Assembly (NCBI GenBank): GCA_023846275.1
Contig: CM043868.1
Span: forward strand, 1,383,153 to 1,447,152
Length of the DNA stretch: 64,000 nucleotides
From: Vanilla planifolia
Lineage: Eukaryota > Streptophyta > Magnoliopsida > Asparagales > Orchidaceae
Direction of reading: 5' to 3'
Below the pieces are notes generated by a model that did no database searches, was not told the DNA's origin, and saw nothing but the letters and a program-made list of their open reading frames with translations. A program made the translations under genes and the position numbers. Shown piece by piece: positions 24,201-36,540 of this stretch. The stretch's first letter is position 1, and every line of letters starts with the position of its first letter.

Positions 24201-27200
24201 CATTGTTTTTTGATTTTATGAAATGTTTTGGTAGGATTGCATTAGTGCAATGTACAAATGGTTGTGTTTAGTAGATTAGTATAGGAAAGGTGTTCCCATC
24301 TTTTGATTAGTTAGTCGACTTGTCGATAAAAGAATGGGGTTTACTCAAGCCTAGACAACTTGTCCATGATTACCATATTCGAGTACTTTGACTTCTATTT
24401 CGAAAAAAAGGCAATTGATGGGAGGATTGCTCACAATATACATCAATCAAAGAATAGCTTTCACTAAATTGGAGAATTTGTGAAAACATATTGCTAAAAA
24501 GATAATGGTGTGATTTAATTAGTGGAATTATTAAACCTTTCCTTTATGCATTAGTGGAACTTAAATTATAGTAATCAATCTTGTGTACATGTTAAATAGT
24601 TTTACTTTAATTTCTATACATCAAGGTTATCATTACTATATGCAAGCTATTCAATATCAACTACTTAGATTCAAAATATGTGCTCATACACATTTTGTTC
24701 TATTTATTCACATACTTTTTATATCATGCAAAAGAATGTAGTATGTCATACTTGTATGATTTAGTGTTCTTTACTAAAAAGTGAAAGGATTTAGGATAAA
24801 ATTTTTATAATGTTGTCATAAAAATATGTTGTTATTTATCTTTTTGTACGAATTGGTTTGTTAAGCTTAGAAGTGTAAACTTATTAAGATACTTGTATCA
24901 AACATGTACAATATAAGCAATCATGTTGTATGATAATCAAAAAATAAGAAGAATGTGTTAATCTTATACATCTTACAATATGTTCATTAATATCGTAATT
25001 TATGGCAAATTGATGAATTTAAAATGGAATTGTTGGATAGATTGTCTGTCAAAAAAATACAACCATTATGTGCTTATTAGCTTCATATGATATATTTATT
25101 TTACTTGTATAAGCTATCACTTGGCAATTTAACTATCATTAAAAGTATGTGTGGAATAATGCCAGTCCATGCTTCATAAAAATAAGTCTACCTTTAGTTA
25201 AGAATTGCTCATTCTTCCCCTTTGACATCTTCTACTTCAGTTTTTTAATTATTTTTGGAAGTAGATATTTTTCCTTATACCAGTTTAAGGAGGGCAGTCT
25301 AGATATTGAATTGGAAGATTAACTCTCTAAAAGCCAATCTTTTGACTAAATTTCTTTTCAAAAAACCTTACACATTTTTGGTAACAAATTACTTTCCTTT
25401 TATTAGTTTATTTGATGTTTAGGTGTTTCTTGATGCTCTTTCAATAGAATCTAAACCCTAGATGTTGTTCTTTTTCATGTTCACTTCACCCGGGTGATAT
25501 TTGAAATTCAGTAACACTTGTTGAAGGACATTGTTGACCCATCTTTTTTAATATTATCATTTGAAACCTATAATAATTTACCTAAGAAATAGATTTTAAA
25601 AAGGTTATGTAGTATATTTAAATGTTTAAAGAACATCTTTCCATCAATATTGGTCTAGTGATGCATCTTTTCAAGGGATATTTACACATATATATGCATT
25701 AGATAAATTTCGTAAAGTGCATTAGTCTGTAAACACCAATAAATTGGAATTATAAATTTGATAAGTTTAATCATACTTTTATGATGAAGTCATTATACAA
25801 TATTACTAGTTAGCCTTGGGGTTGGATAGAGAGTTTGACAAGAGAGGTTCTAAGTTAAGTTGATTGTACATGTTATTCCTATCTGCACAATACCCATATT
25901 GTATAAGTACTAAATCTATTTTCCCAACTACCAAACAGGATGTTTGGATAAGAAAATTTGATATATTCTATTGTTTTTGTTAATGCTCACGTATGATCTT
26001 GTATACTAATATTGTAACCTTTTCCATGGTGGTGATGGCTAGAACTTAGAAAGTACGTGACCTCATTTCTGTTATACAAGCACAATTCAACTACTGTATG
26101 TGTCTAATACTTTATTTATTACAAGAATAATGGATGAGAAAGGCTTAGCACATGTAAAATAACTGTCATCTTAAGACACAATCTAGTGAAAACCTAAGAG
26201 ATGAAAAACTAAATTTAGTGAGTTATGCTACTCGTACATATATCATATGTTCATTGCATAATTTTTTTTCCCTTTTAGCAAGAGAAATACATTGTTATAA
26301 ATTATATAATAGGTTGGACAATGTGCATATAGTATGAAGATACTTATTTACTTAGATCAAATAGTGCAATTGTTCATGACCTTATATTTGTGATTAATTT
26401 AACAAAAATTTGGCAATTTTTTTCATTTCCATATGATGATTTGTTTGGTTTGATTACAAAGAATTATAATTTTTATATAAATAGGACCAAATAGAAAAAG
26501 AAAAGATATTATTCAATTTGCATATCGTTGAACAAAAATTTAATTCTTAGATAATAAATCTTTTGGAAAAGAATTAGAAGAAGAATAAGGATGTTTTCAT
26601 CACTATCCTTCAACATGAAGCAATGATTTCTTTTACACATTATTACATAGTTACTTCCATTAAGCTAAACTATTTAACTCCCTCACATTTCTTTAATTGT
26701 AATTTCTTGTGCCCCTTTCTTAAATTGATTTGAGCTACAAGATCTTTTAATTAAGCTTTGTACATGTTCCCTTTGTCACATTTTTGGATAATGTATTGAT
26801 CATTGTATTTGTCTTTTACCATAGGGGTTTTGCATGAATATTTGCAAGTACTTATGACAACTGTTACAAGTTTTTTATGATTTTTAGGGCCCTTTTGCTT
26901 CATAATTATAAGGTCTTATTGGCTAAGATCCACAATTATTTTGCATAGGGGAAGGTATCAATCAATTAGATTTTACAAAAAATTTTTAGTATTTTTGCCT
27001 AACATTTTTGTTAGGAGGGAATGTAAATCTAAGTGGATTGAACAACTTGATATTCATTTCTTAATGTTTTGTTATTGTATCTTCGCGCAATGGTTTAAAA
27101 AGTTATTAATTGATTTTTAAAAAAAAAATTTTAAAAGCCATTAATACAGAGGAAAACTTTCAATTATAATCATATTTCAGAATGAGTAAATTTATAATTT

Positions 27201-28739
27201 TCATAATTCATCCATTTTTTGTGACACTATCCTTTAATAAAACACACAAGCCTATCATATTGAAAAAGAATTTCTTGATAATGAGCTCTCCATGTTTATT
27301 GAGTATATTATTGTTTGTTAATGTTGCTAAAATTTTATAATATTTACTTTGTAGATTATCATTTTGCTAACATAGTATATATAGGGTTAAATATTAAAAA
27401 TGACTTAAAATTTTATCACACTAAGTTTCTTCTATACCCATGAATATTTTTCTCACCTACGTGACATGCTTGTAATTTATATGTCATACATATGGATATA
27501 AATAAGACATTTAGTGGTTATGTGATTGGGTGGGTAGCAATGAGTTCAAATATTGTAATGAAAAAATTTAGTAGCCTCTTATTTTTACATTGTACTTGTA
27601 AGCTCTACATCATCTCTTTTTTTTCGTTATAGTATATTAGTATGCAAAACGTATAGTGTGTAATGGTGATCACTATTGAACATACTTTGGGGAAGGAAAA
27701 TGATTCTACTCTAGTTAGGATCAAACTTACAACAAGCTTTAAAGGCGAGATTGACGTCATATTTATTTAGGATGAAATTCTTAAAATTGTAGCCCTATCC
27801 AACATATTCTAATTGGGAAATTTACGGATACAATTCTATAATTGAAATAATCTAAGTAAGTTTTAGAAAGATTTTTTTGTTAAGTTTTTCATAATTTGAT
27901 GTCTTGATAACCAACAAATCCTAATCATATTTTCTTGGTAGTTGAGCTAATTACATTGCTTTCTTACATTAGGTGTGGAAAAGTATTGATTTTTAAATAA
28001 GAGACTTCAAGTGGAATTTGGACTTTCATTTTAACAAGGAACACTCTCTAACTCTAGTATAAACTTCTTTTGAGTACTTACAACTTCACCTCTACAACAA
28101 AGTTGCAATTTATTAAACTGTTTCTTCCATAATAACTTTACTAATGGTCAAAGAAACCTTGTAAAACTTGATGTGGCTGAGTGTTGGACGACATTTAATT
28201 GAGGTGGATTTAGTTAAATATTTTTACACTAGAATAAGAATCATTAAAAATTATGGACTTTCAAATTTCTTCAATCAAATGGCAAAATATGATAACACAC
28301 TTAAACACTATCAAGGCTACTATAAAAAAGCATAACTTTATAATGCAAACACAACATTGGTTTTACTAATTGATATAGTTAATAGGTGCATTTAGAATCT
28401 CTTCGTGATAGAATTACATGAGAAGAAAGGATTTTAAAAAAAATTGTTCATAATGAAAAAATACAAATTCAAATGTAAGGATAAATAAGGAAAGGAGATA
28501 TATGTAAGATTTTGAGATCAATTGTAAGGAAATTTCAAAAGCATGCCAAAGAAAGCTATATAGTTTTTAAACGATTCTAATAGTAAATAATTAGTGGTCA
28601 TTGAATCAAACAGATGCATCAAGATACTTATAATATCTTAGGCATCATGGTTTAGATGTTGCATTAAACAAATTTGTTTTGTTCTTCTCAAGGGTTCCTT
28701 ATTATTTCTTTCATTATCACAAAACTTCTTCTATTGTAG
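24201..28739. other. Long unassigned AT-rich stretch
   Basis: Over 4.5 kb with no recognised domain, LTR pair, poly-A tail or RNA gene on either strand. Short open stretches, for example near 24.3 kb and 25.2-25.5 kb, give no family match that I trust. This is probably very old repeat DNA. Confidence 0.4.
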
Positions 28740-29109
28740 TACGCTTAACAATGGACTTTCCATAGGATCGAAGCGTAGGTTTCCCCCGTAGGGTTCTTCA
28801 TCATTTTGAAGCTTATGGATTACTTATATTGCATAGGAATCTCTTCTTATAACCTATTTAGAACTATTATGCCTCGTGGCCCCTATTCTTTAGATACTCT
28901 CGACGTCCTACCATCCTTCTTGTGCAGCCTTTGTTCCCATACATCAAAGGTTCTCATGATTCTTCAATCTTTCTCGAGTAGCTAGTTGGGTGTTGCTCAA
29001 TCATTGAAAAGATTTAGTTAGGTGCTCCATGAGAGGATCAAAGTTCCTTTACTAATTCTCTCAAAAGAGGAGGAATTCATTCTATTCTAACAAAGCTTAT
29101 TTAGTTGAA
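28740..29109. other. GC-richer patch upstream of LINE-B, unassigned
   Basis: 28740-28990 has several CpG dinucleotides and more C than its surroundings. No reading frame gives a recognised product. It may be the leader or ORF1 zone of LINE-B or unrelated younger sequence. Confidence 0.35.
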
Positions 29110-29369
29110 TTTATAGAAAGTTAAAGACAAGTTTAGGATCTCAAATGCATCCTAGAAAAGTTCTCATTCTATTTAAATTACAATTTAATTAACCAAGAAT
29201 GAATAATAGTCTAGTAAGGAATATCAAAAGAGTAAAAGACAATGGCTTAGTTTGCTATACTAAACATCTTTTTAATGCAAAAAATTTAGGTTTAATTGTG
29301 CATTGTTCCTTTGTCATAAAGTAATGTAATGATTTGAGTTGATAAGCAGGTAGCAATTTTATCATTATG

Positions 29370-29720
29370 CTTGAAACACATCTAGTAAAATTGGGGTGTT
29401 TTAGATGGATGAATTTAGTTGTAAAATAATCATTAATAATGAGAAATTCATTTATTTAAAAATGAAATGGTCAACATGAAAATTATATGGTCATTACTCC
29501 TTTATTTAAGCCAAAATCTCTTGCAAGAAAAGCAAAGTCTTTGGAAAACCTCTATAATGTGGCAGTGATTATTTATAACTCTTTGCTTATGGAAGAAGAT
29601 TTCAATATTTTTGTATCAACGGATGAATAGAAGCGGAACTCCTTCGCATGGTTGGAGGAGGTGTAGAACTTCTTTGATTAAGTAAATAATTGTAGGTTAA
29701 AAGGTCTAATATTCATTGTC
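29370..29720 (+). pseudogene. LINE-B endonuclease domain, C-terminal half
   Basis: An ETHL stretch near 29375 fits the 'ETK' start of L1 endonuclease. MEEDFNIFVSTDE at 29589-29627 fits 'GDFN' with Gly changed to Glu. NNCRLKGL near 29690 fits 'NNC.L.DL'. Stops interrupt the frame after DE. Confidence 0.6.
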
Positions 29721-29849
29721 TCTTCACTCACTTGGGCAAGGAAATGGAGTAGGGGATGGGAAACTTTTGCAAGAAAAATGTTGCAAGGAGTTGGGATTAC
29801 ATAAGTTTGAAAGCTTTGTCCATCAAGCTGAAGAGGTTTAAGGAATATT

Positions 29850-30990
29850 TGAAGTAGTGGAATAAATAGAGATATTGGTAATATTTTTGATGTTATCAAA
29901 TATGATGAAGGATTTCTAAATGTAAAAGATGAAAAATTAAAATCTTACCAATGTGGGAATGTAAGAGGTGACCATCTTAAAGGCAATGATTACTTATTGG
30001 ATGCAACTACTAAAGAGGAGATGTATTGGTTTCAAAAGACAAAAATGAAATACCTCACAGATTTGGATAAAAAGAGCAAATTTTCCATGTTATAGAAGAG
30101 CAAAAGAAGAACACAATTTAATATAAATTACATTAAAGATATTTTGGGACTATTCATTTTGTAGAAAGAAAAAGATCAGTAGACAACAATTCACCATTAT
30201 AAGAAATTAAAACTTGTTTTCAATTTTTTGGACAATGAAAATCTTCTTAGTTGCATTCCTTTAAAATTATTGAGTCAAACAATATTTAGTTAATGAAACA
30301 GATTATAATTGATTAAATAAAAGAGATTGTGTTTTAAATGCACCAACATAAAAATCTAATATGGATTGATTTAATAGACAATATTTCTTTAGATGTTAGG
30401 ACATCATTACTAAGGATGTAGTACTTGTGATGGAGTTTTAATTATGAGGCTCAACCATTCATAATGGAATCATAATTGAAAATTTGACATTGAATCCAAA
30501 AGTAATAAGATTCTAAAATCCTTTAATGATTATAACACAATTTAAATGTGTAATTTCACAAAAAGGTATTTATCAAGCTACTCACTTACACCCTTTTACA
30601 CTTTCTTTGCAAAAACATTTCACTTGAATAAGTAGGTTTTATAAAAAGGAGGAGAGATTATTAATAATATTCGATTAGGTCAAGAATAAATTAGGTCAGT
30701 CAACATGAAATTAAGAGGGAAGAATTGCATGCTAAAGTACATTTAATTAGTGCATATCAAGATATGCTTTCGATTTCATAACTAAAGTTCTCAAAAAATT
30801 CAATTTGTGCTAAAAAATTTATTAATTTGGTTCTTACTATTCTTGGCATCTTATAGATCTCTATCATCATGGCGTAATGTTTTTTTGAATGCATTAAGTG
30901 GGTGGAAACCAATTTCTCTATTGCTATTGATATTAGCATAAGATTTGTTTTATAATGATCAAAATAATCTTCAAAATCATGGAAAACATC
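29850..30990 (+). pseudogene. LINE-B linker and first half of RT
   Basis: TTKEEMYWFQKTKMKYL near 30005-30055 matches 'EE.YWRQKSR..WL' of plant L1 ORF2. LLSCIPLKLL near 30245 matches the 'LL..IP..I' stretch just before RT. Near 30645-30690 KGGEIINNIRLGQE matches 'KGRQILDGI..AQE', RT block 2. Near 30735, KVHLISAYQDMLS matches 'KLDLSKAYDRLSW'. YADD was not reached. The minus-strand open frame at 30757-31005 is a shadow of this region. Confidence 0.75.
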
Positions 30991-31029
30991 GCACACAATG
31001 CTCAACTAGAGGATTGTAAAACAATTACA

Positions 31030-31500
31030 AATTGTAGGAAAAGGACAAGATTCTATTGTTATTAGAATGTTCTCAATGGGATTTTTGGATCATGAACAAA
31101 TTCTTATTCAATTTTAGTAGGAAGAGGAATATCTTCACTTTTGGCTACATAAATATAGATTATATTAGAGTTTTAGATCTTCAACTATTTAAGATACTAG
31201 ATCTTTACTCTATAATGTTTGTAATTGGTACCCCAGTCAAACTCGATGTTTCCATTATCAACATTACAAAACCACATATTGCCAAAGTATGCTTTTAGGT
31301 TGATTTAGCCAAATAATTTCCTACACAAATTAGAATATCTAGAGAGAAGGGTAATAGTATTTGATTATGATAAAAAAAAGTGTTATATGATAACTACTGA
31401 GATACTACAAGGGCTATAGTAAACATGGTCATGCCTTGCATTAATGTAAACAAAATAACACCACCAATTTCCAATCAAGAAAATTGTTAAGTTGGTAGCA
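31030..31500 (+). pseudogene. LINE-C ORF1, DUF4283-like RNA-binding protein
   Basis: The open frame at 31056-31298 ends with GTPVKLD and then TKPHIAKVC. These match 'GTPLALD..T...TRPSFARVCVEIDL' of plant L1 ORF1 proteins. The downstream 'VDLAK' and a 'YDNY' stretch near 31380 fit the passage leading to the zinc knuckle, though the Cys-His residues are mostly gone. ORF1 binds LINE RNA in the ribonucleoprotein. The beginning of the domain is poorly preserved. Confidence 0.7.
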
Positions 31501-32109
31501 AGAAGAAATTTCCATCATCCTTCTTACACTAAGCATATATTAATGCAATATTGGCATAAGGAACTTAAGTAGCTAAGTAGGACTCCATAGTTCAAGTATC
31601 ACTACTTCAAAAAAAAAATTACCAAGAAGGCCTCTCAACTTTCAATTAACATGGATTCATATGAAGACTATGGAATCAATTGAATTGGTTCAATAATTAA
31701 ATGAGGAGTAGCTATAGGCTCTTGAGAATAGTTGGCCTTTTCAATAGATTTTAGATGGTCATAAGATTCAAAATAGGAATAAAGTGAGAATTACCAAAGA
31801 TGCTTCCTTATTTAACATGGATTCTATTTAGGATAATTGCCCTCAACAACTAAATATTTTGCAATCATTAAAAAACTTTAGTGAGGATTTAGAAGAAATA
31901 GCAATTGGCTTAAGACATCATCCACAATAATAAGATAGTTTCACACTTGTATCTACTAGGAAAGAGGCACAAGAGAAAGCTCGAGAACTATTCAAATGGC
32001 CAAGCTTCAAACCATTATTTCTCATCTAGTCATATGGAAAATCAATGGTGATGGGACAGAGTTGTTAGCCACCTTGAATTCATCATTAAATCCCATTAGA
32101 TATCCTTCA

Positions 32110-32560
32110 TAACCCTTTTAGAGCCCATGTCAAATAAAAGACAATTTGACAAACTTAGAAGAAAACTAGATTTTGATTATTATGAGTGCAACTACTCCAT
32201 CAAAATATAGCCATAATGGAATAATTGCTTCTCATCCCAAATTTTGGTTAATGATGAACAATATACTCATCTTTTACTTAAACACAATGATTGGATCAGC
32301 TTTGTGCTTCTTCTCATATATTCTAAGTTCTTTTTATTAATAGGACCCTTTGGTGGGATCTTAGATCTATTACAAATTCCTTCAGTATGCCTTGGTCTAT
32401 TGGAGGATATTTTAATGTCATTGCTTCCTTAAAAAAACTACATCATTCTACTCATAATCTTGGAGCAATTAAGAAATATTTTGAATGTACTGATTATTGT
32501 GGTCTTAGAGAACTTTCTTTCTTAGGGGATTCATTTAAATAGACATTATAAATGGAACTG
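32110..32560 (+). pseudogene. LINE-C endonuclease domain
   Basis: DKLRRKLDFD near 32150 fits the 'RLRRKLGFD' helix. The frame at 32244-32432 covers the central strands. In another frame SMPWSIGGYFNVIAS at 32384-32428 matches 'SLPWL..GDFNEI', with catalytic Asp changed to Tyr, and LRELSFLGDSF near 32510 matches 'L.DLGF.G..FTW'. At least two frames are used. Confidence 0.75.
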
Positions 32561-32739
32561 GTTATAGATGAGGCTAGAAAGAATTTTAGTAAATCAACAC
32601 TAGATCAATCAATTTCCAACTATAACTAGTTAACATATTAACAATGAAACATCATATCATTTCCTTCTATTATTATTTTTTCCTAAAAAGATGCATTTTA
32701 ATCTTAGACCTTCTAAATTTTAAAATATGTAGATAAATC

Positions 32740-34110
32740 ATGAATCCCTTATTAGCATTATGGACGAGAATTAGAATTTATTTATTATAGGAAATTGTAT
32801 AAATGAGTTTGATTATAAATCAAAAGGGCTAAAAACTTTCTTAAGAGAATGAAACAAAATTCATTTTGGCAACATTTTTTACTCCTTAGGAAACATGATG
32901 AATAAGTTCTTAAACAATAGTGGTTTATTGAATTGCATCAAAATGTGTAATCAAGATAAGGCATATTGAGCACAAAAAATTACCATCTCTTCTTCCTTAA
33001 AAATGAGGAAGAATTTTGAAGACAAAAGGCGAAACTTAGGTGGCATAAATAGTGTTAAAGAAGTACAAAATTCTTTCATGTAATGGTTAAAGAGTTGCAA
33101 AGTAAGCTTAAAATTCATCATGTCATAAACTCTTACAAATATTGTTCAAAAGATGAAAAGAGATTTGCTAAAACAACCATTATTAAACTTCAAGGACTAA
33201 TTGTTCGCATCTCTTAAGATTAAAAAGCCTACAATTCTTAGCCATATTCTAGCTCTTATGACTAAAGAAAACAATAACCAACTTTTAAAAGAAGTCACCA
33301 TGGATGAAGCAAAGCAAATTATTTTTGAGATGGGCCTTAATAATGCTTTGAGTCATGATACTTTCAATGGAGGTTTCTATCCTCATAGTACATGATAGCA
33401 CATGATGTACTAAAAGAAACAAGATAAGTTTTAATAGAAATGCCAATGCTAAAATGAATTGCTAATGCAAATATAATAATCACTCCAAAGAAAGATAGTC
33501 CTAAAACTTCTAGTAATGGTATACATTTCCTTATGTATTGTTATTGAGGAAATAATTGCTAAGTTGTTAGTCCCTACATTGTAAGAAATCCCACCTCTTT
33601 TAATATCTCTTGAACAAGTAGGTTTCATTAAGGGTTGAGACAATACCAAGAATATATTTATAACACACGAAATAGTGGATTCTATTAACTAAAAAGCAAG
33701 ACAGTGTAACTGAATTATAAAAATAGATGTAAATAATACTTTTGAGGGATTATCTTTGGATTACTAAGAGCAAGTCCTTCAAGCTTTCTATTTTTATGCA
33801 AGAATTATTAATTCTATTATGAACATTCTCAAGAATAACTAGTTTTCCATCATTATGAATGTCAAAAATAGAAGTTCTTTTTCAAGATTCTAGATGCCTT
33901 AAATAAGGAAATCCTCTATCCCCACTTCTTTTCATATTGGCTACTAAATTTTTTAGTTATGGCCTTAAAAATCTCGTTATGCAAGGTGAAGCTCTATTAA
34001 TGTTCTTCCTAGAGGTTATTCAAATATTTCCCATGTTAGTTTGCAGATTATTTCATTATATTCAAAAGAGGAGATAAAACATCAAATTTGAACATTATGA
34101 ACTTCCTTCA
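32740..34110 (+). pseudogene. LINE-C linker and RT core
   Basis: The linker carries an HFGNIF stretch near 32865 ('FGNIF'). The frame at 33201-33395 gives KQIIFEMGLNNALSHDTFNG, matching 'EIK..VF.M..NKAPGPDGFNG' at the RT start. After 33.6 kb scattered residues fit the middle RT blocks. The YADD block near 34050 is poorly preserved. Function is lost. Confidence 0.65.
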
Positions 34111-35230
34111 AGAATTTCAAGAATGCTTTAGGCGATTGTTCAACTCCCAAACGAGCTTCTTAATATTCTAGAATAATTACAAATCTGGGCAAGGTTTTAC
34201 ACTTTGTCAATTATTGGGTGTCAACAATAGCAAGCTTGTTTTTACTTATCTAGGATATACGCTCTACAAGGGAAAGAAAATGTAGTGCATTTTTAATATC
34301 TATTTAAGAAGAAAAGTTGAAAGATAGTCAATTACAAGAAAATATTACTATACATGGATGAGAGCATAATACTAACTAAATAGTTCTTACAACAATTAGA
34401 AAAGTTCTTGCTAGTGAGTTACAAGAAAAGTAGGAAGCTAGTTAGATACAAGTTGATGTTAGAATCACATGGAAAGTATCAAAAATGTTTTTAGATTTTC
34501 AAGAATTCTTTGGGCTATCCTTCAACTCCCAAAAGAGCATCTTAATATTTAAGAATAATTACAAATCTAGACAAGTTCTTACACTTAGTCAATTATTGTG
34601 TTTCAATAGTAATAAGCTTCCTTTTACTTATCTAGGATATACACTCCTCAAGGGAAGGAAAAAGTAGTGTTTTTTTAATATCTATTTAAGAAGAAAGTTA
34701 GGAAGCTTATTAGTTACAAGAAAATATTACTACACATGGCTGGGAGCTTAATACTAACTAAACATGTACTTACTTCTATTAGAAAAGTTCCTGCTAGTCA
34801 GTTACAAGAAAAGTGGAAAGCTAGTCAGTTACAAGTTGATGACACATGGAAAGTATCAAACATGTTTCAAGATTTTTAAGAATGCTTTAAGCTATTCTTC
34901 AACTCCTAAAAGAGCATCTTAATATTCAAGAATGGTTACAAATCTAGACAAGTTCTTACACTTAGTCAAGTATTGGGTTTCAATAGCAGCAAGCTTCTTT
35001 TTATTTATCTAGGTTATACACTCTACAAGGGAAGGAAAAAAAGTAGTGCATTTTTAATATCTATTTAAGAAGAAAAGTAGGAAGCTAGTTAGTTAAAAGA
35101 AATGACGAAGTACATGGATGTGATCTTAACACTAACTAAACATGTTCTTGCTTCTATCAGAAAAGTTATTGCTAGTAGAAAACTAATAAGTTACAATTTG
35201 ATGTTGGAATCGCATGTTAAGTATCAAACA
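34110..35230 (+). repeat. Tandem triplication (about 380-bp unit) inside LINE-C RT
   Basis: Three direct copies start near 34110, 34493 and 34870, with steps of 382 and 377 bp measured at the shared 'caactcc' mark (34141, 34523, 34900). Each copy encodes the RT thumb phrase FTYLGYTL.KGRKK or a close variant, and later blocks about a lysine-rich helix also recur. Normal L1 ORF2 has this region once. The copies differ at many positions, so the amplification is not recent. Confidence 0.9.
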
Positions 35231-35879
35231 TAATGCAAGAAAATATGTGGAATTCTTTGAATTTGATGGTTCATACTATTGGACACTCAGCATTGGTGAT
35301 AAATGTACACAAATTTGGTGATAAAGAAAAGTCTTGATTCTCAAATCGATAAAGAAAATATGGAACAATAAGCTTTCACTAAAGATCTCCATTTTAATAT
35401 GAAATATACTCAATAAACTACTACCTTCCTTAGAATCCATACAAAAACTCAACTTTAACTTACCATCCATTTCTAATGAAGATTACTTAGATTATACATT
35501 TATTAGTTCTCATAAATCAAGGCAACTATGGAGCTACTTTGCTAAACTCCTAGATATGCATGAGGTTAATTTTAAAGATATTCTTTGCTTTGAAATTGAA
35601 GTAGAAATGCTTCAAAAAATTCTATTAGGGATGAAGTTACTAAATGTGTTCCTCTTATAATATGATGGGGGATTTGAAAAGCCTAAAACTTAGTTTTATT
35701 TGCATAGACCAAACCTTTTAGTAAAGAGCATTATAAACAATCTCTAATTCACTTATTATAAAATTTTTATTTCTTTTTACTAGTTCAAACAAAATCATCA
35801 AATGTTCACTTGGTTTAATATGGAACAGTTCCTGTATTCACGAATGTCAAGAAAAACAAAGTTCAAATTATGAATTAGA
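35230..35879 (+). pseudogene. LINE-C region between RT and RNase H
   Basis: By position this is the connector and zinc-finger-like region of plant L1 ORF2. A QLWSYFAKLLDMHE stretch near 35525 looks like ordinary protein in one frame. No motif is firm. Confidence 0.4.
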
Positions 35880-36204
35880 ATCCTCCCTCAACAAACTTTT
35901 AAAATTGAATATAGATAGATCGACGCATAATCCTAGTCCTATTTGTTGCAGTGGGTTCATTGGAGACCATCTTGGCCAGATAGTGAAGGCATTCTTTGCA
36001 TTCAATAACTCTAAAATTGATCTTGAAGTTGAAGCAATGTCATTATTATTGGGTCTCCAACTATGCAAAAACTCGATTACATCTATTATTCATGTGGAAT
36101 TATACAATCAAATAATTTTAGATAAGGAAAAGTGTCCACTCCATGAAAGAAGCTTGACAACAACAATAGTTGTTGGCCTCAATAGTAACTCATGTATAAC
36201 ATAA
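35880..36204 (+). pseudogene. LINE-C C-terminal RNase H domain
   Basis: The frame opened at 35905 gives MNIDRSTHNPSPICCSGFIG, matching 'LNFDGASRGNPGPAGAGGVI' with the first catalytic Asp kept. EVEAMSLLLGLQLCK matches 'EAEA.ALL.GL.LC', with the catalytic Glu kept. HVELYNQII matches 'IVE.DSQII', with the Asp changed to Tyr. Such RNase H domains occur in a plant L1 lineage and remove RNA during second-strand synthesis. This is the best-preserved RNase H in the window. Confidence 0.85.
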
Positions 36205-36540
36205 CTTTAGAGAGGATTATACAATTTCAAACATTCTTGCTCAAATGTCCAACACCAAGTTAGAGTCCAACACCTTTGAAGTTCACTAGTTGCCAAATTA
36301 TTGTAATTGTCTAATTAACATGGAGAGGGATCAATTCCCTTAAGAGCATCATTCAAGACTACACAGTTTGTGTTAGAGGTTTAGCTTCTGTGTGTTGTGG
36401 GTTTTGTGGTTTTCTCAAATCATCTACTATAGAAAACTCCCACCTATGTAATTCTTTAGAGTGTAACAAAATTAAATTTTATAATAGAAATAAAAAAATA
36501 GAAAAGAGAGGTAAAAAGAGGAAGAAATCCAAAACAAGCA

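Larger units (their letters stand above)
29110..31010 (+). mobile_element. LINE-B: plant L1-type LINE, endonuclease to early RT
   Basis: Parts in normal order are: endonuclease (about 29370-29720), linker (about 29850-30120), and the first half of RT (30220-30990). It ends where the ORF1 of LINE-C begins, so either LINE-C inserted here or LINE-B lost its 3' half. MEEDFNIFVSTDE at 29589-29627 matches the 'GDFNIIVS..EK' catalytic block. Several frame changes and many stops occur; it is not functional. Confidence 0.75.
31030..36540 (+). mobile_element. LINE-C: most complete L1-type LINE, ORF1 to RNase H
   Basis: The only LINE here with parts of both ORFs in order: ORF1 DUF4283-like domain and zinc-knuckle trace (31.03-31.5 kb), endonuclease (32.11-32.56), linker (32.74-33.15), RT (33.2-35.23), tail, and RNase H (35.88-36.2). 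The region after 36.46 kb is A-rich and may be the 3' end. Its RT region holds a threefold tandem repeat, so it is longer than a normal L1 there. Frame changes and stops are frequent; several are TGG-to-TAG type. No target duplication was identified. Confidence 0.85.

Noticed and set aside
24300-24520. Possible PPR-like or other host gene exon
   Set aside because: Only a few loosely fitting residues in alternating frames and no repeated motif; not better than chance.
35868-36068. 66-codon minus-strand open frame
   Set aside because: It is antisense to the LINE-C RNase H domain, which has clear family motifs on the plus strand.
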